Below, piece by piece: positions 36,512 through 46,692 of a stretch of DNA of 64,000 nt. The DNA comes from Synechococcus sp. UW179A (GTDB lineage: Bacteria > Cyanobacteriota > Cyanobacteriia > PCC-6307 > Cyanobiaceae). The DNA lies in contig NZ_UCNJ01000024.1 in NCBI RefSeq assembly GCF_900473965.1, positions 124,001 to 188,000 on the forward strand, given 5' to 3'. Below the pieces are notes generated by a model. It saw only the letters and a program-made list of their open reading frames with translations, was not told the origin of the DNA and did no database searches. Both the position numbers and the translations under genes were made by a program. Numbering within the stretch: position 1 is the stretch's first letter; every line of letters starts with the position of its first letter.

Positions 36512-37666
36512 ATGGTGACTTTCCTCGCCACCAGCGCACCGGCTCTGGTCAGTCCAGGCCTTGATCTTGAACGAAGTTTCAGTCAGGCTCTTGAAGGCTT
36601 CGGTCTGTCAGAGCAGGCCGCTCGACTGATCTGGCTTCCACTACCCATGCTTTTGGTGCTGGTAGCGGCAGTGGTTGGGGTTCTGGTCACCGTTTGGCTT
36701 GAGCGCAAGATCTCGGCAGCAGTTCAGCAGCGCATTGGACCTGAGTATGCGGGCGCGCTCGGCGTTCTTCAGCCTCTGGCTGATGGCCTTAAGTTGCTGG
36801 TGAAGGAAGACATCATTCCCGCTAGGGCGGACAGTTTGTTGTTCACTCTCGGCCCGATTCTGGTTGTCGTTCCGGTGATTCTGTCCTGGTTAATCGTCCC
36901 CTTCGGCCAAAACCTGCTGATCAGCAATGTAGGAGTGGGCATTTTTCTTTGGATCTCCCTCAGCAGCGTTCAGCCGATCGGTCTGCTGATGAGTGGATAC
37001 GCCTCCAACAACAAATATTCTCTGATTGGCGGTCTCAGGGCAGCTGCACAGTCCATCAGCTACGAGATTCCTCTCGCTCTCGCCGTTCTTGCGGTGGTGA
37101 TGATGAGCAATTCTCTCAGCACTGTCGACATTGTCGATCAGCAAACCGGAGCTGGCATCCTTAGCTGGAATATTTGGCGTCAACCTGTTGGCTTTCTGAT
37201 TTTCTGGATCTGCGCCCTGGCGGAATGTGAACGACTTCCTTTCGACCTCCCCGAAGCGGAAGAGGAGTTGGTTGCCGGCTACCAGACCGAATACGCCGGA
37301 ATGAAGTTCGCTCTCTTTTACCTCGGTAGCTACATCAATCTTGTGCTGTCAGCTCTGCTGGTTTCAGTGCTTTATCTCGGGGGCTGGGGCTTCCCCTTGC
37401 CGGTGGAATGGCTGGCCGGTTGGTTGGGTCAGTCCGTCGACGCACCTTTGGTTCAGGTGATCACGGGCACAACAGGCATCGTGATGACCGTTATGAAGGC
37501 CTATCTGCTTGTTTTCATCGCAATCCTTTTGCGATGGTCCACGCCGAGGGTGCGGATCGACCAGCTGCTGGATCTCGGCTGGAAGTTCCTGTTGCCATTG
37601 GCTCTGGTCAACCTGCTTGTGACCGCAGCCCTGAAACTTGCCTTCCCGGTAGCCTTCGGGGGTTAG
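36512..37666 (+). CDS. ndhA: NAD(P)H-quinone oxidoreductase subunit 1
   Basis: Membrane subunit at the base of the quinone channel of NDH-1. The ATG at 36512 gives 384 residues with eight or so helices; signatures are [35 protein letters not shown] and [24 protein letters not shown]. First of ndhA-I-G-E. Confidence 0.97.
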   Translation: MVTFLATSAPALVSPGLDLERSFSQALEGFGLSEQAARLIWLPLPMLLVLVAAVVGVLVTVWLERKISAAVQQRIGPEYAGALGVLQPLADGLKLLVKEDIIPARADSLLFTLGPILVVVPVILSWLIVPFGQNLLISNVGVGIFLWISLSSVQPIGLLMSGYASNNKYSLIGGLRAAAQSISYEIPLALAVLAVVMMSNSLSTVDIVDQQTGAGILSWNIWRQPVGFLIFWICALAECERLPFDLPEAEEELVAGYQTEYAGMKFALFYLGSYINLVLSALLVSVLYLGGWGFPLPVEWLAGWLGQSVDAPLVQVITGTTGIVMTVMKAYLLVFIAILLRWSTPRVRIDQLLDLGWKFLLPLALVNLLVTAALKLAFPVAFGG

Positions 37667-37722
37667 GTTTAATTACCTAGGATCTTGTTTCATCGGTCTC
37701 TCCGTCTCCCCTTCCTCAGGCC

Positions 37723-38379
37723 ATGTTCGGTTTTCTCAAACAGGTTGGTGACTACACCAGAGATGCCGTGGACGCCGCGCGCAATCTCACGCAGGGTCTG
37801 GCTGTCACCTTCGACCACATGAAGCGCCGTCCTGTGACGGTGCAGTACCCCTACGAAAAGCTGATCCCTTCTGAGAGGTACCGGGGACGGATCCATTACG
37901 AGTTCGACAAATGCATTGCCTGCGAAGTTTGCGTGCGTGTCTGCCCGATCAATCTTCCCGTGGTGGATTGGGTGATGAACAAAGCCACCAAAAAGAAAGA
38001 GCTGCGGAATTACTCGATTGATTTCGGGGTCTGCATCTTCTGCGGAAACTGCGTTGAGTATTGCCCCACCAATTGCCTCTCGATGACGGAGGAGTATGAG
38101 TTGGCGGCATTTGACCGTCACAGCCTCAATTACGACAACGTCGCCCTTGGGCGTCTCCCTACCAGCGTGACCACAGACCCATCAGTTCTGCCGTTGCGCG
38201 AACTTGCTTACCTTCCTGCTGGAGAGCTGGATCCCCATGTTGTCGATCCCGATCGTCCTCGTGCCGGTCAGCGACCCGAACAGGTGTTGGCGGCCATGAA
38301 GTCAGCCGCAGCTGTGTCAACAGTGGATGCGGGAGAATCGACCACAGTGACCACTGATCCTAAGGAGAGTGCCGAATGA
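37723..38379 (+). CDS. ndhI: NAD(P)H-quinone oxidoreductase subunit I (2x 4Fe-4S)
   Basis: Iron-sulfur subunit of the hydrophilic arm. Two cluster motifs: Cys64/67/70/74 ([12 protein letters not shown]) and Cys104/107/110/114 ([12 protein letters not shown]). The 218 residues include a C-terminal extension of about 50 residues rich in Asp, Thr and Ala, as common in cyanobacteria. Its stop overlaps the ndhG start (ATGA). Confidence 0.97.
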   Translation: MFGFLKQVGDYTRDAVDAARNLTQGLAVTFDHMKRRPVTVQYPYEKLIPSERYRGRIHYEFDKCIACEVCVRVCPINLPVVDWVMNKATKKKELRNYSIDFGVCIFCGNCVEYCPTNCLSMTEEYELAAFDRHSLNYDNVALGRLPTSVTTDPSVLPLRELAYLPAGELDPHVVDPDRPRAGQRPEQVLAAMKSAAAVSTVDAGESTTVTTDPKESAE

Positions 38380-38975
38380 CGATCGCAGCATCAACGCAGC
38401 TGATCTGCTTTCTGGTGCTCAGCTCTGTGGTTGTGCTGGGAGCCCTCGGAGTGGTTTTGCTCAGCAATATTGTCTATTCCGCCTTCCTGCTTGGTGGCGT
38501 GTTCCTAGCGGTGGCTGGTTTGTATTTGCTGCTCAATGCCAGTTTCGTGGCTGCAGCCCAGGTGCTGGTTTACGTCGGTGCTGTGAACGTGCTGATCCTG
38601 TTCGCGATCATGCTCGTCAACAAAAAGGAAGACCTTGCTCCGATTCCAGGGTTGACCTTGCGCCGCCTGCTTTCAGGTGGGGTCTGCGCCGGCCTTTTCG
38701 CCTTGTTAACAAGAGTTGTTCTCACGACCCCGTGGGCTGAAGGGCCTGAGCCGATCGGAGAAGACGCCACGGTTCGAATCGGTGAGCATCTCTTTACCGA
38801 TTATTTGCTTCCTTTTGAGTTGGCCTCAGTCCTGCTGCTTATGGCGATGATCGGAGCCATTGTTCTGGCTCGACGAGATGTTCAGGCCGTTGATCCAGGA
38901 ACTGGCGAAATTGCCGATCAAGGCCTGATTGAAAAGGCCCGGACTCCTCTCCTGGTTGATCAACCACCTTCCTAA
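38376..38975 (+). CDS. ndhG: NAD(P)H-quinone oxidoreductase subunit 6
   Basis: A 199-residue membrane subunit with five helices. [50 protein letters not shown] carries the conserved pi-bulge helix region. The C-terminus is hydrophilic after [10 protein letters not shown]. It overlaps ndhI by 4 bases. Confidence 0.96.
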   Translation: MTIAASTQLICFLVLSSVVVLGALGVVLLSNIVYSAFLLGGVFLAVAGLYLLLNASFVAAAQVLVYVGAVNVLILFAIMLVNKKEDLAPIPGLTLRRLLSGGVCAGLFALLTRVVLTTPWAEGPEPIGEDATVRIGEHLFTDYLLPFELASVLLLMAMIGAIVLARRDVQAVDPGTGEIADQGLIEKARTPLLVDQPPS

Positions 38976-38993
38976 CCTCACCTGCTTCTTCTC

Positions 38994-39326
38994 ATGCTCT
39001 CCGAGCTGCTGTCCGGTTCCGTTCCTCTCGAGGCTTATCTGCTAATCGCTGCAGTTCTTTTTTGCACTGGCGTCTGGGGGCTGATCAACAGTCGTAATGC
39101 TGTGAGGGTGCTGATGAGTATTGAGCTGATGCTCAATGGTGTGAACATCAATTTGATGGCGTTCTCGTCCTATGTCGATGGCCAGTTGATCCGTGGTCAG
39201 ATCTTTTCAGTGTTTGTGATCACCGTGGCTGCTGCAGAAGCGGCAGTTGGTCTGGCCATTCTTTTGTCGCTCTATCGCAATCGCGTCACAGTGGACATGG
39301 AACGCTTCAATCTTCTGCGCTGGTAG
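38994..39326 (+). CDS. ndhE: NAD(P)H-quinone oxidoreductase subunit 4L
   Basis: A 110-residue three-helix subunit. The second helix has the buried Glu motif [19 protein letters not shown], and the third [17 protein letters not shown] contains the other conserved Glu, both part of the proton path. Last ndh gene of this operon; nadK begins 16 bases after it. Confidence 0.97.
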   Translation: MLSELLSGSVPLEAYLLIAAVLFCTGVWGLINSRNAVRVLMSIELMLNGVNINLMAFSSYVDGQLIRGQIFSVFVITVAAAEAAVGLAILLSLYRNRVTVDMERFNLLRW

Positions 39327-39342
39327 GGCCGGCGCCCTCATC

Positions 39343-40284
39343 ATGCTGCTGCAACGGGTCTGGTTGATCTACAGAGCTGAAAGCCCTCTGGCTCTTAAAG
39401 AGGCCAAGGCCTGCGCCAAGACGCTGGAGTCACTTGGCGTGACTGTTTCCGTGGCGATGAGCGGTCTCAGTGCCGATCCCTTTCCAGGTCTTCTCGCGTC
39501 GGAACCGGAACTTCCTGATCTAGCGGTGGTGCTTGGAGGCGATGGCACAGTTCTCGGCGCTGCAAGGCATCTGGCTGTATATGACGTGCCAATTCTCTGT
39601 TTCAACGTTGGCGGTCATCTCGGCTTCCTCACCCATGAACCAGGGCTGATTCGGCGCGATGGTTTGTGGCGACGCCTGCAGGATGATCATTTCGCGATGG
39701 AACGCCGCATGATGCTGGAGGCTGTCGTGAATCGCGCGGATGACCTCCACTGTTCTGTGTCTGGAGAAGGAGGCCAGACCGAGGATGACACTGAGCGTCA
39801 CTGGGCTCTGAATGATCTGTATCTGCGTCCCTGTCAGGAAGATCTTGCGCCCACCTGCACCCTGGAACTGGAGATTGATGGGGAAGTGGTCGATCAAGTG
39901 CGGGGTGATGGTCTGATCCTGGCGACACCAACCGGTTCAACCGGCTATGCCATGGCAGCAGGAGGACCCATTCTTCACCCAGGAATTGACGCCATCATCG
40001 TGAGCCCCATCTGTCCGATGAGTCTGTCCAGTCGTCCGGTGGTGCTTCCACCGAGGTCGAGATTGGTGATCTGGCCCCTTGGAGACGGCTATCGACCGGT
40101 GAAGCTTTGGAAAGATGGCGCCAGTGGGCCGGTGCTCTGCCCTGGTGAATGCTGCGTGATTCAAAGGGCTCCTCACCATGCGCTGATGGTTCAGCTAGAG
40201 CAGTCGCCTTCCTACTACCGAACTCTTTCACGCAAGTTGCACTGGGCTGGGAGCCTGGTGGACACCATTCCCTCGCCCAACTGA
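39343..40284 (+). CDS. nadK: NAD kinase
   Basis: Phosphorylates NAD to NADP with ATP. The 313-residue protein has [15 protein letters not shown] (GGDG motif), [21 protein letters not shown] and the glycine-rich substrate loop [19 protein letters not shown]. The ATG at 39343 is chosen because upstream in-frame sequence lies within ndhE. Co-location with NDH-1 genes fits a role in NADPH supply. Cyanobacteria have two NAD kinase types and I cannot say which this is. Confidence 0.95.
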   Translation: MLLQRVWLIYRAESPLALKEAKACAKTLESLGVTVSVAMSGLSADPFPGLLASEPELPDLAVVLGGDGTVLGAARHLAVYDVPILCFNVGGHLGFLTHEPGLIRRDGLWRRLQDDHFAMERRMMLEAVVNRADDLHCSVSGEGGQTEDDTERHWALNDLYLRPCQEDLAPTCTLELEIDGEVVDQVRGDGLILATPTGSTGYAMAAGGPILHPGIDAIIVSPICPMSLSSRPVVLPPRSRLVIWPLGDGYRPVKLWKDGASGPVLCPGECCVIQRAPHHALMVQLEQSPSYYRTLSRKLHWAGSLVDTIPSPN

Positions 40285-40294
40285 CAGCTCAGAG

Positions 40295-40801
40295 ATGCCC
40301 CTTGAGATCGAACGCCGTTTCTTGGTGACAGGATCTGGCTGGCGTGCCCATGCTGGGGAGCCACAGCACCTCAGGCAGGGTTATCTGGCTTCGAGTGAGC
40401 AAGGTTTCACAGTGCGGGTGCGGCTTCGGGCGGACGGGGAAGCCTGGCTCACTATGAAGGCACCGGCGGAGGGAATCGCCCGTCATGAGTTCGAATACGA
40501 ACTGCCGTCTGCCGATTCCGAAGCCCTCTGGACTCTTGCACCCAATCGACTCATCAAAACCCGTTTTGTCTTGTCGCTTCCTGGCGGCGAGTGGGTGGTT
40601 GATTGCTTTGAAGGAGCTAATGCACCGCTTGTGTTGGCTGAGGTAGAGCTCAGTGATGCTTCAGATGCCTTTGATCTTCCTGCGTGGTGTGGTCAGGAGG
40701 TCACAGGCGAAAGCCTCTGGAGCAATGCAGCACTGGCTCATCAGCCGATTTCAAGCTGGTCTCTGGAGGTGAGAGCGCGGCATGGCCTGGTGCGGAATTG
40801 A
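40295..40801 (+). CDS. CYTH domain protein (triphosphatase-like)
   Basis: A 168-residue CYTH/triphosphate tunnel protein. It begins with the EXEXK-like element PLEIERRFLV, then RQGYLA, VRVRLRADGEAWLTMKAP, the HEFEYELP strand and VDCFEGANAPLVLAEVELSD, all alternating charged tunnel strands. Members hydrolyse inorganic triphosphate or similar; substrate unknown. It lies 10 bases after nadK. Confidence 0.9.
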   Translation: MPLEIERRFLVTGSGWRAHAGEPQHLRQGYLASSEQGFTVRVRLRADGEAWLTMKAPAEGIARHEFEYELPSADSEALWTLAPNRLIKTRFVLSLPGGEWVVDCFEGANAPLVLAEVELSDASDAFDLPAWCGQEVTGESLWSNAALAHQPISSWSLEVRARHGLVRN

Positions 40802-40874
40802 GACAATCGCCTACCCCCCTTGCAGGAGTCTTTTGTTTTCCTTTAGATTTGGGTTGGGAATCGGGAAGTGACTG

Positions 40875-41060
40875 GTGCACGGCCTCTACGACCATGACGG
40901 AATTCTGCGGTTCATTGGATTGGATCGGGAGGCCTGTGTCGCGTATGCCGAGCTGTTCGACCTTTCGCTGGCTAGGTGCTCCCTGATGGATCTGCCTGTG
41001 CCTCTGCCGCTGGCGGTCAGGACGCGTCAACGGATGATTCCGGGAGCAGGCAACAGTTGA
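40875..41060 (+). CDS. Small hypothetical protein
   Basis: A 61-residue reading frame from GTG at 40875. It reads MHGLYDHDGILRFIGLDREACVAYAELF..., which has ordinary protein composition and, from memory, looks like a conserved small picocyanobacterial protein. Its last 44 bases overlap the convergent pedR gene. No domain is known. Real-gene status is likely but not certain. Confidence 0.55.
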   Translation: MHGLYDHDGILRFIGLDREACVAYAELFDLSLARCSLMDLPVPLPLAVRTRQRMIPGAGNS

Positions 41061-41334
41061 AGCCATCGCGGCAGATTTTTCCGTGATCCATTGCCCAGTT
41101 GAGCAGAGCAACTCTGTTCTTCGACCCAGTCTTGGTGAACACGTTGCTCACGTGATTGTCGACTGTCCGTTTGCTGATGGTGAGCCGCTCTGCAATTTCC
41201 TGGTTGGTCAATCCCTCTGCCACCAGTTCGATGATTTCAACCTCCCGTGTCGAGAGTGAGATGTTCGAGGACCCATGTCCATCGCCATTCACCATGCTGG
41301 ACACCGACGATTCTTCCTTACCCATCCTAGGCAT
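41017..41334 (-). CDS. pedR: LuxR-type redox regulator PedR
   Basis: A 105-residue protein that is almost only a LuxR HTH (about 25-85: LSTREVEIIELVAEGLTNQEIAERLTISKRTVDNHVSNVF) with no receiver domain. The tail KICRDGFNCCLLP has Cys88, Cys94 and Cys95; this matches PedR (Ssl0564 in Synechocystis), a small regulator whose DNA binding responds to photosynthetic electron flow through a Cys near residue 80. An ATG three codons later is an alternative start. Confidence 0.85.
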   Translation of the reverse strand: MPRMGKEESSVSSMVNGDGHGSSNISLSTREVEIIELVAEGLTNQEIAERLTISKRTVDNHVSNVFTKTGSKNRVALLNWAMDHGKICRDGFNCCLLPESSVDAS

Positions 41335-41377
41335 TCATTCCTGAACGGCGATCTTCCATAGTGGCCAACAGAAGCAT

Positions 41378-42280
41378 TTGAAGGGTTTGGGTTCAGCGCT
41401 GCAGCGCAGTCTTGAGGCTGGTGTCGTCACAGTCACAGCTGAGGTGATGCCGCCCCGGGGGGGAGATCCCAGTCATACCCTTGCTATGGCCAATCTCCTG
41501 CGGGACTGGGTTCAGGCCATCAATGTCACTGACGGCAGCCGCGCTGTGATGCGCATGAGCAGTCTGGCGGTGTGCCGCTTGCTTTTGGACGCCGGTCTTG
41601 AGCCTGTGCTGCAGATGGCTGGACGTGATCGCAATCGCATTGGGATTCAGGCAGATCTGCTTGGTGCCCATGCACTCGGTATCCGTAATTTGCTCTGTCT
41701 CACTGGGGATTCAGTGAAGGCCGGTGATCAACCTTCCGTTCGCCCGGTGCATGAATTGGAGTCGGTGCGGCTGCTGCAACAAGTGAGCGCTTTCAATCGG
41801 GGTGAGGACCCTGTTAAGGAGTGCCTGCCCGATGGCCCCACCTCTTTGTTTGCAGGAGCTGCCGCTGATCCTCACTGTGCCAGCTGGTCGGGGCTCAAGC
41901 GCAGGCTTGAGCGTAAACGCGAAGCAGGTGCTCGTTTCGTTCAGACCCAGATGGTGATGGATCCGCAGGTACTGGAGCGTTTTTGCCGAGACATGGCTGC
42001 TCCGATGGAGCTGCCTGTTCTGGCAGGGGTGTTTCTGCTCAAGTCGGCTAGGAATGCCAGCTTTATTAATCAGAAGGTTCCTGGAGCCAACATCCCAGAC
42101 AGCCTGATCGCGCGATTGGATGCCTCCTCAGACCCTGTGGCCGAAGGCATCGCCATCGCGGCTGAGCAGGTCAGGCAATTTGCCGGGATTGCTCAGGGCG
42201 TTCACGTGATGGCCGTGAGAGCGGAAGAGCGGATTCCTGAGGTGCTTGAGCGAGCTGGGCTCAGCTCGCAGCAGTCGTGA
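41378..42280 (+). CDS. metF: Methylenetetrahydrofolate reductase
   Basis: Reduces methylene-THF to methyl-THF for methionine synthesis. The 300-residue TIM-barrel flavoprotein shows TAEVMPPRGGDPSHT, INVTDGSRAVMRMSSLA, RNLLCLTGDSVKAGD and FVQTQMVMDP. Start is TTG at 41378. It overlaps the next convergent gene by 20 bases. Confidence 0.93.
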   Translation: MKGLGSALQRSLEAGVVTVTAEVMPPRGGDPSHTLAMANLLRDWVQAINVTDGSRAVMRMSSLAVCRLLLDAGLEPVLQMAGRDRNRIGIQADLLGAHALGIRNLLCLTGDSVKAGDQPSVRPVHELESVRLLQQVSAFNRGEDPVKECLPDGPTSLFAGAAADPHCASWSGLKRRLERKREAGARFVQTQMVMDPQVLERFCRDMAAPMELPVLAGVFLLKSARNASFINQKVPGANIPDSLIARLDASSDPVAEGIAIAAEQVRQFAGIAQGVHVMAVRAEERIPEVLERAGLSSQQS

Positions 42281-43439
42281 GATCAGTGCCAAGCAGTTCG
42301 GCCATCGCTTTCTGCTGAGGGGAGGGCTCAACCAGATCTTGGCGCCTCGCATCGGTGATCAACCAGTCGAGAGCAGCTTCCTGAAGATCAAAATGGTCGC
42401 CATTTTTGCCGACGCAGTAACGGCCGAACACCAACTTCTCGACGAGCTGGACGCCTGCACCGATGCGTGAGTAGTCGAAGATGATCGAATTGTCGATTGT
42501 TGCACCTTCGCAGATGTGGCAGCTGGGTCCGATCATCGTCGGTCCAATGAGCGTTGCTCCGTCCTCGATCTTGGTCATGCCACCGACATAGATCGGGCCC
42601 TGTACGTTGATCTGGTCCCAGTTAGCCGCCACATTCAGGCCGGTGTAGACACCAGGACGGACTTCTTTGCCAGGAATGCCTACTTGGCGAACATCACCCT
42701 GAAGCACACTTCGGATCGCACGCCAGTAATCGGGAACCTTGCCAATGTCGACCCATTCGAACTCCATGGGTAGGGCATAAAAAGGTGCACCGATCTCAAC
42801 AAGCCTGGGAAAGAGATCCGAGCCGATGTCGAAGGATTCACCCGAGGGGATGTGTTCGAAAATCTCTGGTTCGAAGAGATAGATGCCTGTGTTGATGGTG
42901 TCGCTCAGGGCTTCGTCCACCTTCGGCTTTTCCTGGAAGGCCTGAATGCGTCCCTCCGCATCACTCACGACGACGCCATAGCTGCTCACTTGTTCCTTCG
43001 GCACACTCTTGGTGATCAGGCTGGCGAGAGCACCCTTCTCCCGGTGTCGTCTCACCGCTTCGGTGAGATCAAGGTCGATGAGTGCATCGCCACACAACAC
43101 CACAAAGGTGTCGTCGAAGAACGTTTGGAAATCCTGGATTTTTTTCAGCCCGCCAGCTGAGCCCAGAGCGTCACCGATCAGTTCCCCATCTTCGATTCGG
43201 CCTTCGAAGCTATAGGCGATTTCCACGCCAAATCGCTGGCCGTCTCGAAAGTAGTTCTCGATCTCCTCGGCCAGATGGGACACATTGACCATCACCTCGG
43301 CGAAACCATGCTCCTTGAGCAGTTCCAGTAGGAATTCCATCACTGGCTTCTGCAGGATCGGAATCATCGGTTTAGGGATCACATGCGTGATCGGCTGAAC
43401 CCTTGTTCCCTTGCCCGCGGCCAGGATCATCGCCTTCAT
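42261..43439 (-). CDS. NDP-sugar pyrophosphorylase (glucose/mannose-1-phosphate type)
   Basis: Nucleotidyltransferase making an activated sugar. The 392 residues have the signature MILAAGKGTRVQPITHVIPKPMIPI, catalytic VVLCGDALIDLDL, and a C-terminal left-handed beta-helix of hexapeptide repeats (GPIYVGGMTKIEDGATLIGPTMIGPSCHICEGATIDNS). The sugar and base cannot be fixed from sequence; GDP-mannose or glucose types share this layout. Confidence 0.9.
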   Translation of the reverse strand: MKAMILAAGKGTRVQPITHVIPKPMIPILQKPVMEFLLELLKEHGFAEVMVNVSHLAEEIENYFRDGQRFGVEIAYSFEGRIEDGELIGDALGSAGGLKKIQDFQTFFDDTFVVLCGDALIDLDLTEAVRRHREKGALASLITKSVPKEQVSSYGVVVSDAEGRIQAFQEKPKVDEALSDTINTGIYLFEPEIFEHIPSGESFDIGSDLFPRLVEIGAPFYALPMEFEWVDIGKVPDYWRAIRSVLQGDVRQVGIPGKEVRPGVYTGLNVAANWDQINVQGPIYVGGMTKIEDGATLIGPTMIGPSCHICEGATIDNSIIFDYSRIGAGVQLVEKLVFGRYCVGKNGDHFDLQEAALDWLITDARRQDLVEPSPQQKAMAELLGTDLTTAAS

Positions 43440-43483
43440 CGGCGTTACAGGCTTAGTACGGATAAGCCAACATAAGGGTGTGG

Positions 43484-44383
43484 TTAAGCGGCCACGGCCC
43501 CCTCGGCCGGCATGACAGCTGGCACGTCCAGGCTGGTCAGAGGCATCTGGGCCATCGTTCCTGGTGCAAGCAGGCGTTTGAGTCGGATCGGACCGTGCAG
43601 TGAGTCCATCTGCTCCAGTTCCACCTGGCCTTGTGAAGACAGAAATAGAAGTGCCCAGAACACGCCCACGCGGTCTTTATCCAGGTCGTCATCGGCAATG
43701 TCGTTCCACTGAGTGACTAGGTGTTCGAAATTGACCCATTGCAGAGCTGCTTCCCAGCTGTTCAGGAAGACACCCATGGCTGCAGTGGTTTCAGGCAGTT
43801 TCTCTCTGTGAGCGAGGGCCGCCACCTGAGCAATCGCTTCCTTATTGGAGTAGCGCTTCTGACGCTGACGCCGGCGCATTTCCAGTTCGTCTGATTCGAG
43901 CTGTTCCGCGATCGATTCCAGTTGTTCGATCAGTTCCCCAAGCGTGACCGGACGACGGAGTGGTGGTGGTGCCACCGGTCGGCGTTGCAGGTGCCGCTCG
44001 GGGTGACGAGGAATGTCGAAACTTGGATCTAGCCAGCCCTGGTCAGCGAAATCCGCGTCAAACATCTCCTCCACGTCTGGTTGTGGCGGGAACGTGCTGG
44101 CTTCAAGAACTTCTGCCTTCAGGCCCACCAGCACCGACGCTGCCAGGAAGGCTTCACTGCTATCGGCCAGGTCACGTTCATAGCTTCCACCACGTCGCTT
44201 TAGGGCTTCCTCAACCTGGCGAGGAACTTCGATTCGCTGTTTGAGCTGATCCAGAAAGCCATCGACCACAGCGATGACATCCACATCCCATGGATCGAGA
44301 TCACCCTGCTGAGCAGCATCCTGAAGTAAGCGAATGGCGAGCCTGGCGCCGGCATCAGCTCTCTGACTCAGCCCGGCATCCAT
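43484..44383 (-). CDS. scpA: Segregation and condensation protein A
   Basis: Kleisin subunit of the SMC-ScpAB condensin. The N-terminal ARLAIRLLQDAAQQGDLDPWDVDVIAVVDGFLDQL is the typical kleisin helix, and the C-terminal winged helix includes WALLFLSSQGQVELEQMDSLHGPIRL. The 299-residue length is usual. ScpB is not in this window. Confidence 0.9.
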   Translation of the reverse strand: MDAGLSQRADAGARLAIRLLQDAAQQGDLDPWDVDVIAVVDGFLDQLKQRIEVPRQVEEALKRRGGSYERDLADSSEAFLAASVLVGLKAEVLEASTFPPQPDVEEMFDADFADQGWLDPSFDIPRHPERHLQRRPVAPPPLRRPVTLGELIEQLESIAEQLESDELEMRRRQRQKRYSNKEAIAQVAALAHREKLPETTAAMGVFLNSWEAALQWVNFEHLVTQWNDIADDDLDKDRVGVFWALLFLSSQGQVELEQMDSLHGPIRLKRLLAPGTMAQMPLTSLDVPAVMPAEGAVAA

Positions 44384-44481
44384 CTCAGCCCGTGGCCATC
44401 TTCAGGAAAAATACCGGTGATGGATTGATCGGGCCAGCCCCTCGGGGCCCCAGCTCCCAAGTTTCCCGGCCGCGCCAAGGA

Positions 44482-46152
44482 TCAGGAACCGTTGTGAGAA
44501 ATCAGCTGCGGCGCCTTCAGCATGGCTGGAGCCAGACTGCCACTGCGTATCAGAGGTGCAGTCGGTCGGCTGATCACCTCCATGGCTGCAACATCTCGGT
44601 CAACCAGCGCTTCGATCGCAGTGCGGTAGCTGTCAGTCATCAAGCGTGGGTAAAGACCGATCCCAATGATCGGCACGAGCAGGCTGCCGATGATGTAGAT
44701 CTCGCGCGGCTCCGCATCCACCAGGTTCGTGTTGGTGGTGAGCTGAGCGTTTTCTTTGCCGAAGAAAATTTCCCTCAACATCGAGAGCAGATAGATCGGG
44801 GTCAGGATCACACCGATTGCGGCTAGTCCGTCGATCACGATCCGGAAGCTGAGCGTGTACGCCTCGTCGGTGGCGAAGCCGGTGAACACCATCAATTCAC
44901 TCACAAACCCGCTCATGCCAGGCAGTGCGAGCGATGCCAGGCAGCAGACAGTCCACAGAGCAAACATGACCCGCATCTTCTGGCCCACGCCACCCATCTC
45001 ATCGAGTTGCAGGGTATGGGTGCGGTCATAGGTGGCACCCACAAGGAAAAACAGGCTGGCCCCAATCAGGCCATGACTGATCATTTGCAACATTGCGCCA
45101 CTCGTTCCCAGAGCGCTGAAACTGCCGATGCCAATCAGCACAAAACCCATGTGGCTGATGGAGCTATAGGCAATTTTTCGTTTGAGGTTGCGCTGAGCAA
45201 AGGAGGTGAGTGCTGCGTAAATGATGTTGACCACACCCAGCACCACCAGCAGCGGTGCGAACTGGGCATGGGCTTCAGGCAGCATTTCGGCGTTGAAGCG
45301 CATCAGCGCATAGCCGCCCATTTTCAGCAGGATGCCCGCCAGCAGCATGTGAACTGGAGCTGTTGCTTCGCCGTGAGCATCCGGGAGCCAGGTGTGCAGC
45401 GGCACGATCGGTAATTTGACCCCGAAGGCGATCAGAAGACCGGCGTAACAGAGCAGCTGAAACCCTGTGCTGAATCCTTTTTGGGCCAGCACGGTGTATT
45501 CGAAGTTGGGAGTGCCACCTCCCATAAAGCCCATGGCCAGAGCCGCGAGCAGAATGAACAACGAACTTCCTGCTGTGTAGAGGATGAATTTCGTGGCGGC
45601 GTACTGACGCCTCTTGCCGCCCCAGATGGCAAGTAATAGATAGACGGGCAGTAGTTCTAGCTCCCAGGCAAGGAAAAACAACAGCATGTCCTGCACAGCG
45701 AAGACAGCGATCTGGCCACCATCCATGGCCAGAATTAAAAAGAAGAACAGCTTGGGTTTGAAAGTGACTGGCCAGGCGGCTAGGACTGCCAGAGCAGTGA
45801 TGAAGCTGGTGAGCAGGATGAGAGGCATGGACAATCCGTCTGCCCCAACGGCCCAAGTGAGTCCCAGATTGGGCAGCCAGCTGACCCGTTCGGAGAGCTG
45901 CAGGCCACTGAAGCTGGGGTCATAACCGCTCAGATAGGCACCCACAGTGATCAGAAAGGTGATCAGAGCGATGCCCAAAGCGAACCAGCGGACCTGTCGC
46001 CCTTCTCCCTGATCAGGGATGAACGGGACGATTAACGCGCCCACGATCGGGAACAGGATGGAAAGACTCAGCCAAGGAAACTGAGCTGGAATGATTCCTG
46101 CTGCGATATCCGCTGCAGGGTCAAAGGGAGCACTGACTGCAAACTCCAGCAA
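44482..46152 (-). CDS. ndhD: NAD(P)H-quinone oxidoreductase chain 4 (NdhD1 type)
   Basis: Antiporter-like proton-pumping subunit of NDH-1. The 556 residues start at a TTG ([19 protein letters not shown]) and include [37 protein letters not shown] with the key Glu, and [17 protein letters not shown] plus [16 protein letters not shown]. The closest paralogue type by N-terminus is NdhD1 (respiration and cyclic flow). It follows ndhF on the same strand after a long 532-base spacer. Confidence 0.95.
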   Translation of the reverse strand: MLEFAVSAPFDPAADIAAGIIPAQFPWLSLSILFPIVGALIVPFIPDQGEGRQVRWFALGIALITFLITVGAYLSGYDPSFSGLQLSERVSWLPNLGLTWAVGADGLSMPLILLTSFITALAVLAAWPVTFKPKLFFFLILAMDGGQIAVFAVQDMLLFFLAWELELLPVYLLLAIWGGKRRQYAATKFILYTAGSSLFILLAALAMGFMGGGTPNFEYTVLAQKGFSTGFQLLCYAGLLIAFGVKLPIVPLHTWLPDAHGEATAPVHMLLAGILLKMGGYALMRFNAEMLPEAHAQFAPLLVVLGVVNIIYAALTSFAQRNLKRKIAYSSISHMGFVLIGIGSFSALGTSGAMLQMISHGLIGASLFFLVGATYDRTHTLQLDEMGGVGQKMRVMFALWTVCCLASLALPGMSGFVSELMVFTGFATDEAYTLSFRIVIDGLAAIGVILTPIYLLSMLREIFFGKENAQLTTNTNLVDAEPREIYIIGSLLVPIIGIGLYPRLMTDSYRTAIEALVDRDVAAMEVISRPTAPLIRSGSLAPAMLKAPQLISHNGS

Positions 46153-46684
46153 CGAAAAGGCCTTTCACCACTATTCGGAGTGTAGAAATCCTGGCTGCAC
46201 TGGCACTGAGTCGATAGGCGTTGACACACATAACCCGTATTGATGTGCTGATCTGCTGATCAGCTCTCTGCAGAACTCTGAACATCAGCAAAAAGTTGAC
46301 CCTTGCTTCCATTACAACTTGTGGGGGTGATGACATGTTCGCTGCCTTCATCTTCAATGTCGGTGATGGTCATCCAGATCCTCTTTAAGGATTCAGTGGG
46401 ATAGGTTCGTTGTTCTCAGAAGCAAAAAACCCTTCGTTCCAGCCATAAAATAGCTCCCTCATTGAGGAGGCTTGAAGTAGTCGAACAATCAATCGAGAGC
46501 TGCAGATTTCAGATCAGAAACACCAAAACAGGCTTCAGTTTTTGCGGTAGCCAAAGGATCCAAAAGGCCCACGACAGCATGAGTAACCAACAATTGTTTG
46601 AACAGTTTTACGGGGAAAGCTCCTCATACAGAACCGGCATCTCGAGCGCCATCAAAAAGTTGAGGCTTGTTCAAGCTGAAGACT
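46153..46684. other. 532-base spacer between ndhF and ndhD
   Basis: Unusually long for this packed window. The right half (46390-46684) is AT-richer, contains a purine-rich GAGGAGG at 46464-46470 and an open plus-strand frame to 46692. No transposase remnant, tRNA or convincing terminator is visible. Confidence 0.5.
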
Positions 46685-46692
46685 TCAATTGA
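46579..46692 (+). CDS. Possible 37-residue protein of unknown function
   Basis: A frame beginning ATG at 46579 encodes MSNQQLFEQFYGESSSY and then a basic helix with IKKLRLVQ. It is antisense and convergent to ndhF, whose stop it overlaps by 8 bases. The frame is open back to 46462. No ribosome site sits before the ATG and no family is known, so this may be chance. Confidence 0.25.
   Translation: MSNQQLFEQFYGESSSYRTGISSAIKKLRLVQAEDFN

Noticed and set aside
37660-37685. TAGGT...ACCTA inverted repeat after ndhA
   Set aside because: AT-rich 5-bp stem with no T run, inside the ndhA-ndhI unit.
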